DNA of 64,000 nt, from assembly GCA_033060915.1 (NCBI GenBank), contig CM065379.1, forward strand, positions 22,881,318 through 22,945,317. The letters run 5' to 3'. Shown piece by piece: positions 12,113 to 24,400 of the stretch. The notes under the pieces are model-generated. The model did no database searches, had not been told where the DNA came from, and was given only the letters and a program-made list of their open reading frames with translations. The position numbers and the translations under genes are program-made. Position 1 is the first letter of the stretch. Each line of letters starts with the position of its first letter. Source of the stretch: Euryodendron excelsum (taxonomy: Eukaryota; Streptophyta; Magnoliopsida; Ericales; Pentaphylacaceae).

Positions 12113-12815
12113 GATAAGGAAATGACCTGGCACCTGTTGTAGTGGCGCCAGGCCAAAAATGCTTCTAGCACCATTAGGAGTGGTGCCAGGCCAAATATTA
12201 GTAGTGGCGCCAGCCAGTTAGGAAAGCTTTAAGGTCGGCAAGCAATGTATCTTGAGAACATTTGGGCGCTTGTACTAGTGACTACCATACAATTTTTAGC
12301 TTGGCTTCACTAGGAGTGACTCCAAAAAATCCAGGAAGGTTTCATGGGACCAGGAATGGCCCGGAAGGCCGAAAAAGGACAGGAACACTTAAAACCATGT
12401 CCCAAAGGTAGTAGACTTGAAAAATGATGACAAGATTTGTCGGAAGGGTTGATTGAGCCATCGGGGGCAAAACAGTTAACTGAATCGGAAAGCTGCCGGG
12501 ACTGATTCTGAATGTCCTGAAAGAAGACTCGAGATTTAAAAATATTATTTAGAATATTTCCAAAGGTTACTGGTTCGATACCCAAAGCAGGTGTGGTTGG
12601 AAAAGGCGGCCGGCCCACCAAGGGAAAAATGGCCATTTTGCACCGGGTTTACCGGAATTGACTCGGAATGATCTAGAAAGATAAAGGAAGGTCGGGAATA
12701 CTATAAAAAACATTCTCGGGAGGTTACTAGTTTGATACCCAGAGCCGGTGTGGTCCCCGGGGCGTTCGGAAGCCTAGGGGCAAAATGGTCTTCTTGACCA
12801 GAGAGCCTCAGAATT

Positions 12816-13061
12816 TAGAAACTGGCGCCACTAGGAGTGGCGTTTTTGTAAAGTTTAGCTTCGTGCCTCTACTAGTGGCACTAGGCTTGGGAGCAAAACC
12901 AGAAAAATTCTGGTTCGAATACTTGCGGCGTTTGAAGAGTTTTTCGAAAAGTTGAGAGCGTTTGTGGGGAAACTGACTTGAACCTTGAAAGAGCACTTCT
13001 TGGAGACCACGTCGCCCAAAAAGCCGCCGGAAGAGAAGATTTCGCCGGAGAACTATAAAAA
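12816..13061 (+). promoter_or_regulatory. Putative promoter and 5'-UTR exon of the E2 antisense ORF
   Basis: This sequence starts where the 3' LTR homology ends. It carries the dyads ggcgccactaggagtggcg (12823-12841) and ctactagtggcac (12858-12870), the same module that sits upstream of the LTR TATA boxes. A GC-richer stretch with gccgccgg and cgccgg follows. At 13054 there is ctataaaaag, which could be a TATA box or simply the exon end before the GTGAGT donor at 13062. Treating this as promoter plus non-coding first exon is inference from position and shared motifs. Confidence 0.45.
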
Positions 13062-13962
13062 GTGAGTTTTCAATTTTCTGTTGATTTTGATGTGTAGAAT
13101 TTTATTTGAACCATGTGAATAGTAGAAATTGATGTTTTGATATGTTTGAACATTATGGTGATGTTATTTTGGCATTTTGGTGCTTGTTTGATTGAATTTG
13201 AGTAATTTTATGTGATTATGTGAAGAGGGTTTTTTGCAAGAATTGGAGGTTTTTTTCTACAGGCTTGGGCATTGGGTTTTCTGGCTAGATTTTTATGTCA
13301 TGTGCCTTAGAAAAATGTGTTTAACAACCATGTGAAGTTTTGTGATTTTTTAAAAACTTGGTGAATTTTTTATTTTTTGAAAAAATAGGAAAATACTTAA
13401 AAAATTAGAAAAATGGGAAAACTCAAGCAATTAATGAAATTTTTAGAGTTTAAAATTTTAAAAAATGTAGGAATATTTTAGAAAACATTTGAAATGATTT
13501 TTGAGAAATTTTTGAAAACCATTGATTTATTGGAAAATAAAACATGTGTTTTGAAAATCTCAAAAAATTAAAAAGTGTACGGGGGTGCTGATGTTATGTG
13601 ATTGTAACATTATGAAGTGCACAGTTTGTATTTTGTGTTAATGTCATGGATGTTGTAGGGATGATTTTTAAACAAAACCCTGACGAAATTTTTTAAAAAT
13701 CAGGGAAAGAGTTGGAAAAGGTTTAGAGTAAAATCTTTTTGAAGGAAAAGACAGAAAACCCCTTGAGATTTTAGAAAACTCGTTTTGACTCGAAATTGAA
13801 AAATAAAAATGTGTAGGACATTCATTTTGACTTATTATTTGAAATCTTTTTATATTTTTTTGTTTACTTGTTGTTTGTTTGTATTACTTATTTATTTATT
13901 TTATTATTATTTATCTGCATGTACCATATATTAACACCTCTTACCTTGACTTACCTTTCCAG
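13062..13962 (+). other. Candidate 5'-UTR intron of the E2 antisense ORF
   Basis: It begins with donor aaaa|GTGAGT (13062) and ends with acceptor ttacctttccAG (13961-13962), one base before the ATG at 13964. The 901 bp between are AT-rich with long T runs, typical of plant introns. The E3 copy aligns at both ends: donor caaag|GTTAG (sense, 63909-63908) followed after a similar gap by GTTGATTTTG, and acceptor cttttcAG (58843-58842) one base before its ATG. Conservation of both borders in two separate elements is the main support. Confidence 0.6.
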
Positions 13963-13963
13963 G

Positions 13964-15000
13964 ATGGCAGATGCGAGTAATGATGGTTCTGAGAGGAGAC
14001 GTCGCTCGGGGAAGGCAGCTCGAACAGATTCCACTGCTGATTCCAGTCGATCTAGGGATTGTCGGCGATCCACTAGACGTGCATCGTCTAGTCAAAGTGG
14101 ACGAGGGAGTAGGCCTCCAGTCGACCTCCTCCCTCTAGTTGAGCCAGCCTTCAAGGATGAGATGGACCCTGAGGTTTCCCACTTTTAACTTTTAGGATGG
14201 CCGACGTTATTTTGAGTTGACTACAGGTTTGGTATAACGAGTATCCTCCAGATGAGCAAGACATTTTTCACCGGTTCTTTGGTTGGATGGCTTCGCTCCT
14301 ATTGGCGCAGCTTGTTTTCTGGCAGTGGTTCCCTTTTGGCCATCTGACCTGTCTTTCTTGGGGAATGTGAGTTTGCCCCTACTCCCCATGGGTATGGCTT
14401 CCTCCTAGGTCTTCGGGATGGTTCAGCTGACATTATGGGACCTACTTTTTCTGATGACGGCATCACAATTGTCTCTTCTCAGCTTAGGCTCCATTGTGCG
14501 GCCTTTTCTTCTGATCTGCTGCCCCAGTTTCCTTATATCCTAGTGAAGTTCTTGTTTCTCTCATTTTGAGTTTCCGACGGATAGGGGATTGGCATACTTC
14601 TCAAGATTGGTCCATTTCTCCATGGTAGCCCTAGCTCTATTTCTCCTGAACTTGTTGATGTTTTCGTCGGGCGGGATGACTTGGTCGATTGTCGGTTATG
14701 TGCATTGCTTGTCAAGATTCGTGAAGGGCACTCCCATGCTCCTATGGTTGTGGGAGAGACCTTCGTGAGCCTTACCAGACTCCAGCAGGGGGTTAATGCT
14801 CATTTTCAAGGATGTGCTCCAATATTCTAGCTTTGGGCGATTGGACAGTTATCTATTGCTCTTCCTTTTCAGCATACATGGTATCTCGAGTCAGGAGTCA
14901 TGTGATTAGGGAGGTCGAGCGTGAGCCATTGACCTATTCTCTGTTTCTTGTCGGCCATGGAAATCTAAGCTTTCTAAGGTGTGTAACGGTGTTGTAGATG
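13964..15000 (+). pseudogene. Antisense ORF of E2, broken copy
   Basis: Extra retrotransposon ORF, encoded on the strand opposite to E2's LTRs and placed next to the 3' LTR. The ATG at 13964 opens a 75-codon stretch ending at the TAA 14186-14188. Its start MADASNDGSERRRR...GKAAR is clearly related to MLDAGDDGF...RRGKAPR of the E3 copy and is rich in Arg and Ser. Downstream, protein-like sequence continues in shifted frames to about 15000, with segments such as EYPPDEQDIFHRFFGWMASL (from about 14237) and LTRLQQGVNAHFQG (from about 14770), interrupted by stops. Function is unknown; the better copy in E3 shows plant-mobile-domain-like motifs. Start chosen because the acceptor-like AG lies immediately before it. 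Confidence 0.6.
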
Positions 15001-17520
15001 TCTGAGTGGTGGCTTCAGCTCCTTTTTGCGTTTTAACTTGTTCCCTGTTTCTTATTTGAGAGAGAGGGAAGGACATATAGTTAGTTTTTGTACAAAAACA
15101 GTTTACTTATGCCAATTCTAAAAGTGCACAGGTGAAAGCATGTTATATTTTCCTTTTTTTCTTTTTATTTTTTTATTATTATTTTTAGTTTTTACGATTG
15201 CACATAGAATTAGATGAATGACTTATTTTGCTTGTCTTACTTTTTTTTATGAATGCACAGGTTCATACAAGAATGGAATTTAACGCATGTTATACTTTTT
15301 GGATGAATGTACATACAGGAATGGAATTGAACGTATACCATGCCTTTGATGAATATATGAATAGATACAAACTACACAGGAATTTAGTAAATGTACAAGT
15401 TATACATGTTATGGATGCATTAGTAATACATGTATATAAGTTATTTACAAAAAATGTCTCAGGATTGCCCCAGGGCTCATACTCTCAAGATTCTGTTTTC
15501 TTTCCAGGATTCTACCCCATTCAGTTTTGTCTCATTCTTATCGGGGTGTGATAGCATTTGCACCATTCTCTAGGGATCTTGACCTTTTAGTTTGCTATCT
15601 CAGCCCTACTTTCTACAGGGTTGTTGTTTGGGGTTTTTCTAATCTCACTTGGTTTTCTCTCTCTGATTTTCAAAATGCCACCATGCCTAGAGCGACAACT
15701 CACATGCCCTTTGTAGAGCGATAAACAGCTAAGTCCTCAATCTGAGAAGACTTCTTTTAGGACCGTAATGTAGGCTGGGCTTAGGGGTTGTAAGAAAAGA
15801 AGGAATATTTAGGCTCAAAGATCTTCTTTTAATGGGTTGTTTAAACCAAAAAAATCTAAGCACACTTTGAAGCATGAGATTGCCCTTGCATTCCTCCCCA
15901 GTTCTCCTTTCTCATCCTACTTGTCTTGGTATTGTTCAGGCTTATTTGGACTAAACAATTTTCTTTGATCAGAGAGGACTTTGATTTGGACCGTAACGTA
16001 GGCTAGGTTAAGGGGTTTATGAATGAAAAGGATATGCAGGCTCAAATTTGATGTTGTTTCTAGTAGGGCTTAGATCCACGCCATCCTTAGTTAGTCTTCC
16101 AGCGTAGTTTTGTCCCTTACTATCCTCCTCTAGCTTTAGCAACACGTCTGATTCATTTAGATCAAGCAATCTTTTTTTCAATCGAATAGGCCACAATTTT
16201 GGGTTTTTACAAGAAAGGGTAAAGGCTCGAACCTATTGCTTCTACTGGGCTTCTTTGTTACCTAGGATCACTTTTGAATAACTATATATTCTTTACCTTT
16301 CTTGTAGTTTGGTCCTTGACCTTCTAATGGAGTTGCCCCTTCATCATTTTCTTTTTGTTTTTTTTTTTTTGACTTGCCTCATGGTAGCTTTTCCTCTTTG
16401 CTTTTCTGTTTCTTCCTTTTCTTTTTGCTTTCTGCGACGAACATTTTCACAACTTCTTTCTATCAGATCCTTTCCTTAGCATTTTAATTTAATCCATTAT
16501 GGGCGGTAATCCCTAGTTTGGGGTTTCTTTCTACAGAAAAAGATAACTGGCTTAATAGGTTTGACAAGGGTTGTTTTTAACTGTATAGGAAATGAAATGA
16601 GGGCCTCTCTTCATTTTGAACGAGATTGCTTGATCTATAGAGCCTTCACGTTACTTCAGCTTGATGGTCAATGACATTCTCTGCCAGATCTTCTACTGCA
16701 TGTCTGCCCTAGTGTGGGGGGATGGTTTCGGATCGAGGTTGACAAAAAATCTTTCACTTTCTACGAGGCACTAGTGGGTTAAGCAAAAGGGATATTTTTG
16801 TGTATGCTAGCAGAATTGAGGGCCACTAATCATTTCAAATTGAATTTTTTAGTCCATAAAGCCTTAGTACAAAATTTAAACAATATCCCTAAGGACGATG
16901 TGTTTCTATTAGTGAACCCCTACATGTTCTATCAAATCAACTATTTTGTAATTACCCCAATGTGGGAGAGGATTATTGGTTTGGGGATATCTGAAAAAAA
17001 ATTATGTACAGCTCTAGTGGGCTGAGCAAAGGATAGTGTTTATTTAGGATAAATAGAACAATGACTCCTCACATTTTGAGTACTTGGCTGCCCATCGCTT
17101 AGCCAGGATATCATGCAAGCGTTGCATTTCTAATGAACTCCCCACCTTTTTTATGAGACTATCTCCTTCTTATCTTTAACTCTCTCTTTGTCTCTCAAAG
17201 ATTTTAACCCCTTTTAAATGGGTGGCCTATGCTATCCCATCCTTCAAGTTGAGTCATTTACAAATGGGAAAAAATCCCTAAATGTGACAATCGTCCACAA
17301 GAGTATAAAACAAAAGGGATAAACTGGGAACTACCTATTTTAATTTAAAAACATGATTACATGGCATGCAATGTTTATTTAAAGAAGATATGCAAGAAAT
17401 AGAAAGACAAAAAGAAAATAGACGAATTTTGTGGAAATCTCCCTTTTCTTGTAGATCTCCTGATGAGAACCCCTGACAGGGTTTTGAAACTGTTAGCTTC
17501 TTTGGCATTTCATTCTTCAG
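15001..17520. mobile_element. E2 internal DNA with no recognisable coding; degenerate repeats
   Basis: This is where gag-pol would be expected in an autonomous relative, but I find no gag, RT, RNase H or integrase motif on either strand. The plus strand has T/C-rich stretches (15140-15190, 16340-16440). It also has a degenerate tandem module: gaccgtaa(t/c)gtaggct...aggctcaaa at 15761-15821 and 15989-16051, with a weaker third copy near 16190-16240 (spacing about 230 and 200 bp). It may be the 3'-UTR of the antisense transcript or a remnant of a non-autonomous internal region. Confidence 0.55.
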
Positions 17521-17661
17521 GTGTATCACCAAACGACGGAGGGCGGATTGACAGATCTCTTGCGGTGTTTGGCATGTATTCAGAAGTTAGGAGATTCTTT
17601 TGTAGTAATGTACATGTCTGACAGAACTTTGCAAACGATGAAGCCTTTTTCTGTATGGACG
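17521..17661 (+). other. Exon-like open block of 47 codons, unknown
   Basis: A 141-bp open block on the plus strand, with a pyrimidine-rich tract and cattcttcAG just before it (17519-17520) and G|GTGAGT just after it (17662). It is exactly 47 codons, starting VYHQTTEGGLTDLL and containing CLACIQKLGDSFVVMYMS, with balanced codon use unlike the surrounding AT-rich DNA. It lies inside E2 between the leader and the antisense ORF, on the same strand as the antisense ORF. I do not recognise the protein. It could be a captured host exon, an antisense-ORF exon, or chance. Confidence 0.3.
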
Positions 17662-19801
17662 GTGAGTGTCGCGGCATGGCAGGGAGGTAACGTCTTGCAG
17701 ATGGATGGTTAGTTCTTCTTACTCCTTGATGTAGGTTCGGCCTCTATTAACAACTAAACTCATCCTTCCATGAGTTTGAATTTGGTGGGGTACTAAAGGG
17801 ATTCCATGAATCCAGTTGTGCTCTCTGACCTACAAAAAGGAAAAGAAAAATATAATGCAGTCAGTATGTGGAGTTGGAGGTTCTATGTGATGCCTGTCCT
17901 ATGAAGGTCCCTTCTTTGAGGGAATCTAGGCATGATGATAAGTCCATTTCGGAGGTGGGGTTTTGCCCCTATTATGCAATACAATACCTCTTCGATGTGG
18001 GCCGGTTGATGTTTCCTTATTTGGGCAATCCTGCCTCCATGGATTGAGAGAGATTTGGGCTTCTCTCGAGATATGGTTTTATGCATGCCATGAATCCTTA
18101 GGGTTTAAGAACCCGTAGGAGTTTTAGTAGGTTCGATTAACATGAGATTTCATTGCTCCTTTCTCTCTACGGTTGATTAGATGCATAAGAATAAAATGAC
18201 TTGAGTTTCTTGGAACTCTTGTTTCTGAATGGATATAGATGCATGAACATAATAAAAGTGAACATGTGAGCAGTATGATAACAATAAATGAATGGTTTAG
18301 AAAAATCCCCTTCTTGTCTTGCTTCTATCTTCGGTTCTCTAGGTACTTGGAGATGAGGAGGGGGAGGATAGAAGACAAAAACAAAAGAGAAGTTAGTGCA
18401 TTGATTTGAAAATTTTTATGCAATGCATGTCCTAGAGGTGCCCCTACTTGAGAGAAGAACTAAACATGATGTATTTGCTCCCTTTTGGAGATAGGGAAGT
18501 TACCCCTATATGCAGATACCTTAACGTCAAGTGGGAACCTTATCCATTCATCCGTCATCCATCTATTCATTCGCAGGTAATAAAGAAGTACATTTAACTT
18601 TTGGGTTTAAGATACAAAAGAATTGAAATACATTTTAATAGGGGAAAGGGAAACATTTTCCTTTGGGGTTACACCTATCTAGTTTTATAAAGGAAAACCT
18701 AAACTACTCTTGAGTATTTGGATTCGCCTTCATTGGATTCGATGTCGAGGAGGTCACTAAAAGACCTTGTTGATCGATTGCCCCTTGTCTTCTTGACAAC
18801 CCTATCTCCGTGAGCATAGAGGGATTGGGGCTCCTCTTATGGAATGAATTAAGGTGCATGCCATGAGTCCTTAGGGTTACATGGGAACCCTTAGGGTTTA
18901 GGTAGGTTTAATGCTAGTGAGAGTGAACTAGGTGTCACTCTCAATGGGTTGATCATATACATGAGAATGTGGTGACTTGAGTTACTTGGAACTCTCGTCT
19001 TAACATGGAATATAGAATGCATGAAAATGGATGCATAGAGTATAAGGAAAGATAATACAGTTGAAGTACATATGCATATATGAGCAGTTAGACAGACATT
19101 ATAGCAGTATGAATACAGTCATTATAACAACAGGAATAGACAGGTATAAATGAAAATAAGAGCAATCGCCCTTTCCTCCATGGTTTTGGAAAACAGTGCG
19201 CGTGTCTTAAATTCGGTAGAGGTTCGGCTATGCATGGTGTCTATTAAGCATGAGGTTAAGGGTTGACTAATGCGTTCTAAAAAGGCTCGGTCCCTGGATC
19301 TTCAAACCTAGGCCCACTCCCCGAGGTGGTGCCATGATCGGTTGGTGATTCGAGCGGGGGAACCATCAAGAGGCCGTAGGCGAAGAAACTGACACAACAT
19401 CTTGCCCACAACTAATATACCGTTCCCCCTTTCTAACTAGAAGGGTCATATCAGGGTAAACATGTAAGGATGCAAAATGCTGGTGCATATGTAGTGTGTG
19501 TGTGATTTTTTAAAGCGGAGGAAAGAGCCCAACAACTCCCATCCATCCTATTCATCACATTCATGCATACAGTTAATAAAACAATGTTGTAAACAAAAAT
19601 GCACCTACAAAACGAAGATGCAAGAGTTAGTATGTAAATGGCAAACTTAATACAAGATAATATGAATAAATGCATGTTTTTTAAAAATAATTTTGAAAAT
19701 TTGGTTTTGAAAATTTAAAGTGAATAGGATTGAACAAGTTAATTGAAGACTCTACATGGGTGAAGGGCGAAGAGACATGACTATGGCCAAACCCTCTAAG
19801 T
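17662..19801 (-). mobile_element. E2 untranslated leader with a tandem internal duplication
   Basis: Non-coding sequence upstream of the PBS in plus coordinates, which is the leader in sense. From about 18410 to 19801 it aligns with E1 2540-3938. The block 17889-18400 repeats the module at 18422-18960 with a spacing of about 533 bp; E1 has only one copy. No gag start like that of E1 is visible at its end. Confidence 0.65.
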
Positions 19802-19820
19802 GTCCCCAGTAGAGTCGCCA
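19802..19820 (-). other. Primer-binding site of E2 (tRNA-Arg-like)
   Basis: Sense TGGCGACTCTACTGGGGAC, two bases from the 5' LTR end at 19823. It begins with TGG, complementary to a tRNA CCA tail, and the following bases complement ...CAGUAGAGUCG. I attribute it to tRNA-Arg from knowledge of Ogre elements; this was not searched. Confidence 0.75.
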
Positions 19821-21417
19821 ATTGTCACGCCCAGATTTTTCGTACTCGAGGAATACACACACAAGCGGGAAAAATATTGTACTCTCTCGTTAGAACTCAT
19901 CCTCCTAGAATAATGAGTACAACTAGGTTTAAATTGAAATTGGTTTGAATAAAGGGCTTTTGAAAAACATTTAGAGTCGCCACCTAACTTGATTAAGGTG
20001 AGTTAGGTCACCTAAAAACTAGACTAAACTTAGGGTTTTTGAAAATGATTTTGAAAATACTTTCTCGAGAGAGGGGTTTTAGGAAAACAGGTTGTTTGGA
20101 AACCTTTGGAAAATATGTAAGCCCTTTTTTGAAAATAAACTCCATTTTGGTCTTTGAAAATAGTGATCTTAGGTTCGAAGGTTGGTTACGTGTAGGGAAG
20201 ACGCACTAAGCCATCACTCTACCCTACCCTTGCAGTACCTACATGTCTATTTACCCTAGATTCACCTATGAGAGTCTTCAACTAACAAATGTTCAATCCT
20301 ATCCACTTTAGAAAAAGAATATTTAAAAAAACATAATGCATGATATGCAAGTGCAAGAAAAGAGAGTTGGACAATAGATTTGGAAAGAAATTGATTTGAA
20401 AGAAATTTGAAATGATAGATTTGAAATTAGAAAGTTTTAGAAATTGGAAATAGAAATTTGGAATTGGAAGTTTGAAATAGATTATGGAATTGGAGATTTG
20501 AAAAAGATTGCGACCGCACCCATGAGGGTTTTCTACGTATCCTTTTTGAGGAATCAGATCAGTCCTAGTTCGGACAAGATTCTGATAGAAAATAGATTTG
20601 AAAAAGGATTTGATTTGAACTTAGAATAGAAGATTGGAAATTGGAATTGAGAATATTAGACTTGTTTCGGAAATATTGAGGTTTAAAAAACCTAGACTTA
20701 GGAAAGACTTGAGACTTAGGAAAGATTTGACTCAAGTGTTGAACTTGGAAGATTAGGGAAGTTGAAATTAGGAAAGGTTAGAATTAGGAAAGTTTTGAAT
20801 TAGGAAAGTATTGGATTAAGAAAGTTTCGAATTTAGAAAGTTTTAGATTTGGAAAGAATTGAAGTTTAGGAAAGTTTAGAATTTTAGAAAGATTCAAAAT
20901 TTGAGTTTTAGAAATTCTTGAAATTAGGAAATGTTTTGAGTTTAAGAAGAGTTTGAAAACTTAGATTTGAAAAGTTAAGATTTGGAAAGAGATGGAATTA
21001 AGAAAGGTTTGAAAGCTTAAAGTTTAAGGAAAGATTCAAAAATTTAAGTTTAGGAAACTTAAGGTTTAGGAAAGTACTAGATTAGGAAGAAGTTGAATTA
21101 GGAAAGATTTGGGTTTGGAAGGATTGAGATTCCTATTTCCTAAAACAAGGAATGGATTTTGTTTCTAAAAAGAGATGTTTTGATTTTGTTTCAAAAAATA
21201 GAGGATTGAATCTAGTCTCCTAAGGGGAAGATTGGGTTTGGTTTCCTAAAAGGAAGATTGGATGTGACATGGATTTGGAAAGATAGAGTTTTGGAAATTC
21301 TAGTTTTGGGAAGACTATAATTTTGATGTAGAAAATAGGTTTTGAAGATATATAGTTTTGATGTAGAAAACAAGAGATTTTGGAAACCTAGGCTTTGAGG
21401 CCAAAATAAGGGATTGA

Positions 21418-24400
21418 TGTCGTGCTCAGATTTTTTGCACTCGAGGAATACTCACACAAGTGGGAAAAATGTTGTACTCTCTCGTTAGAACTCACCCTCC
21501 TAGAAGAATGAGTGCGACTAGGTTTGAATTGAAAATTTGATTTGAATAAAGGGCTTTTGGAAAAAGATTCGGAGTCGCCACCTAACTTGATTAAGGTGAG
21601 TTAGGTCACCTAAAAACTAAGAATAATCCGAAGACTACACTTAGGGTTTTTGGAAAAACAATTTTTGAAAAAATCTCCTCAAGAGAGGGTTTTTAAGAAA
21701 AACAGGTTGTTTGGCAACCTTTGGAAAACATTTAGCCCTTTTTGAAAAATAACTCCTTTTTGGTCTTTGAAATCAGTGATCCTAGGTTCGGAGGTTGGTT
21801 ACGTGTAGGGAAGACGTACTAAGCTATCACCCTACCCCGCCCTTTCGGTACCTACATGTCAATCTACCCTAGATTCACCTATGAGAGTCTTCGACTAACT
21901 ATCGTTCAATCCTATCCACTTTATAGAAACAATGTTTGAAAACTAACATGATGCATGATATGCAAGTGCAAATTAAGAGAATTGAAAAATAGATTTGGAA
22001 ATAAATTTGAAAAGAATTTGATTTGAAAATAGATTTGAAGAGATGGAATTGAAATTGGAAAGTTTGAAAATTGAAAATAGAAATTTGAAAATAGAAATTT
22101 TGAAATTGGAATTTTGAAAATAGATTGGAATTTGAGATTTGGAAAGATTTTGGAAACCGCACCCATAAGGGTGGAATTGAAAGTTTAAAAAGTGTTGTGA
22201 CCGCACCTATGAAGGTTGCCTACGTATCCCTTTGGGGGAATCAGGTCAGTCATAGTTCGGACTGGAGTCCGGTTGAAAAGAGATTGATTTAAAGAGATAG
22301 ATTGGATTGGAAGAAAGAGATTGAATTGAAAATTAAATTTGATTTGAGATTAGAAGAGGAGATTGGAAATTGAAATTGAGAAGATTGGATTTGCTTTGAA
22401 AAGATTGATTTTGAAAAGACTTGGTTTTGGAAAGATGGAGGTTTAGGAAATCTAGACTTAAGAAAGATAGGAGACTTGGGAAAGACTTGAGATTAAGAAA
22501 GATTAGATTAGAATGTTGGACTTGGAAGATTTGGAAAGATTGGATTTTAGAAAATGTTCGAATTAGGAAAGGTCCGTTTTAGGAGAGTTTCATTTTTGGA
22601 AAGTTTTGAACTTCAGAAAGTTTGGAATTTAGGAAAGTTTTGAAATTAGGAAAGTTTCAACTTAGGAAAGTTTGAATTTGGAAAGGTTTGAAAAACGAAA
22701 GTTTCCGATTTAGGAAATGTTTTTGAATGAATAAAGTTTTGAATTAGGAAAGTTTTAGGTTTAAGAAAGTTTTCACTTTAGGAAAGTTTTGAAATAGGAA
22801 AGTATTCAATTTAGAAATGTTTTGAATTAGGAAAAATTTAGTTTAAGAAAGACTCAGAATTTAAAAAGTTTCAAGTTAAGAAAGTTTTGAATTTGGAAAG
22901 CTTAGAATTTGGAAAGATTTGAAATTTGGAAAGTTTAAGATTTAGAAAGTTTTAGAGTTTGAATTTTAGAAAATCTTGAAATTAGGAAAGGTTTGAAAAC
23001 TTAGGTTTAAAAAGTTAAGATTTGAAAAGAGGGTAGAATTAGGAAAGGGTTGAATTAGGAAAGATTTGGAAAGTTGAGTTTTAGAATTTAGGAAAGATTT
23101 TTATGTGTAAGTTTTGGAAACTTAAGATTTAGGAAAGTGGAAGTTTAGGAAGGATTTGAATTAGGAAAGAGTTGGATTTTAAAATTTAAGGAAAGATTTA
23201 AAGTTTAAATTTAGGAAACTTATGGTTTAGGAAGGAATTGAATTAAGAAAGGTTTGGATTAGGAAGGGATTGGATTTGGTTTCTAAAAGCAAAGGTTTGA
23301 TTTTGTTTCCAAAAACGGAGGATTGGATTTGGTTTCCTAAAGGGAAGATAAGATTTGGCAAGGATTTGGAAAGGGAGATTCTAAAAACCCTAGGTTTGAA
23401 AAATTATAGTTTTGACATAGAAAATAAGTTTTGGGAACATGTATAGTTTTGATGTAAAAAACAAGAGGCTTTGGAAACCTAGGTTTGGGGCAAAGTTTGA
23501 AAACCATGTTTTTGAAAAGAAAATTAGGGTTTCCCAATCGTGGGTTCTAGGGCTTGATTTGGGCTCCAAGGAAGGGGTTTTTGGAAAGTGCGTTTTTGAA
23601 AACGAAGGTTTTCTAGAAGGGAATTCTAGGGAGGAATTTCTAGAGGAAAGATTTTGAAAAGAAAGTTTTTGGAAAGATTTTTGGAAAGAGTTTTTCTAGG
23701 AAGGTTTTTGATTGAAGATTGTTGAAGAGAGTTTTTGGAAAGATTTTTGGGGAACGTTTTTAGAAAGTGGATTTTGGGGAGAGGATTTTGGAAAGGAGTT
23801 GAAAAATGGAGTTTTGAAAAATAGATTTTAGGAGGGAGTTTTTGAAAACAATTTTGGAGAGGAAAGTTTTAGGAAAGTATGTTGAAAAAGAGATTTTTAG
23901 GAAGAGGGATTTTTTGAAAAGAGAGTTTTTAGAAGGTATAAAAACATCTCACATTCCTAAAACAATTCTAACCATAAGAGGGCTAGAACCACTTTAGGAA
24001 AGCAGTTTTGGAAAACAATAAGATTTGAAAATATGGACCATATTGGTCACTTTTAATGTAACACTTTCCTAAAGCAACCGTAGCCATGGAAAGGCTAGAA
24101 TCACCCTAGAGTCGTGATTTTGAAAACAAGTTTTTGAAAAAGAAATTTTGATGCAATTTTGAAAACAAGTTTAAAAACGATTTGAAAAACAACTTTGAAA
24201 ACGGTTTTTGGAAGATGCAAGATCATGATATGCACAATGCAGTTTTGGGGTCGTGAACATACAAGGCTAAGGCTTCACCACATAACCAAGGGGGCCGGAC
24301 CCACATGGTCTCTGGTTAGACTAGAAGAAAGCCCCCGACACGGTGACTCTCCAATAGCCCAATTCTACACATGGATCGGGAATCCCCTTATTTCAAGCAT

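Larger units (their letters stand above)
9125..12815 (-). mobile_element. E2 3' LTR, truncated at its U3 start
   Basis: It aligns with the E2 5' LTR from the low end to about 12815 (gagagcctcagaat). There the match stops where 5'-LTR copies continue for about 965 bp more (27760-28724). The missing part is the start of U3 and the element's polypurine tract, lost by a deletion after insertion, since the outer TSD is intact. The LTR contains the hairpin (9284-9310), the purine-rich tract (about 9655-11200), the donor-like site (about 11776-11783) and a TATA box at 12105-12112. Confidence 0.85.

Noticed and set aside
14207..14715. Minus-strand ORFs opposite the E2 antisense ORF
   Set aside because: They are shadows of the plus-strand coding remnant, in which homology to the E3 copy is seen.
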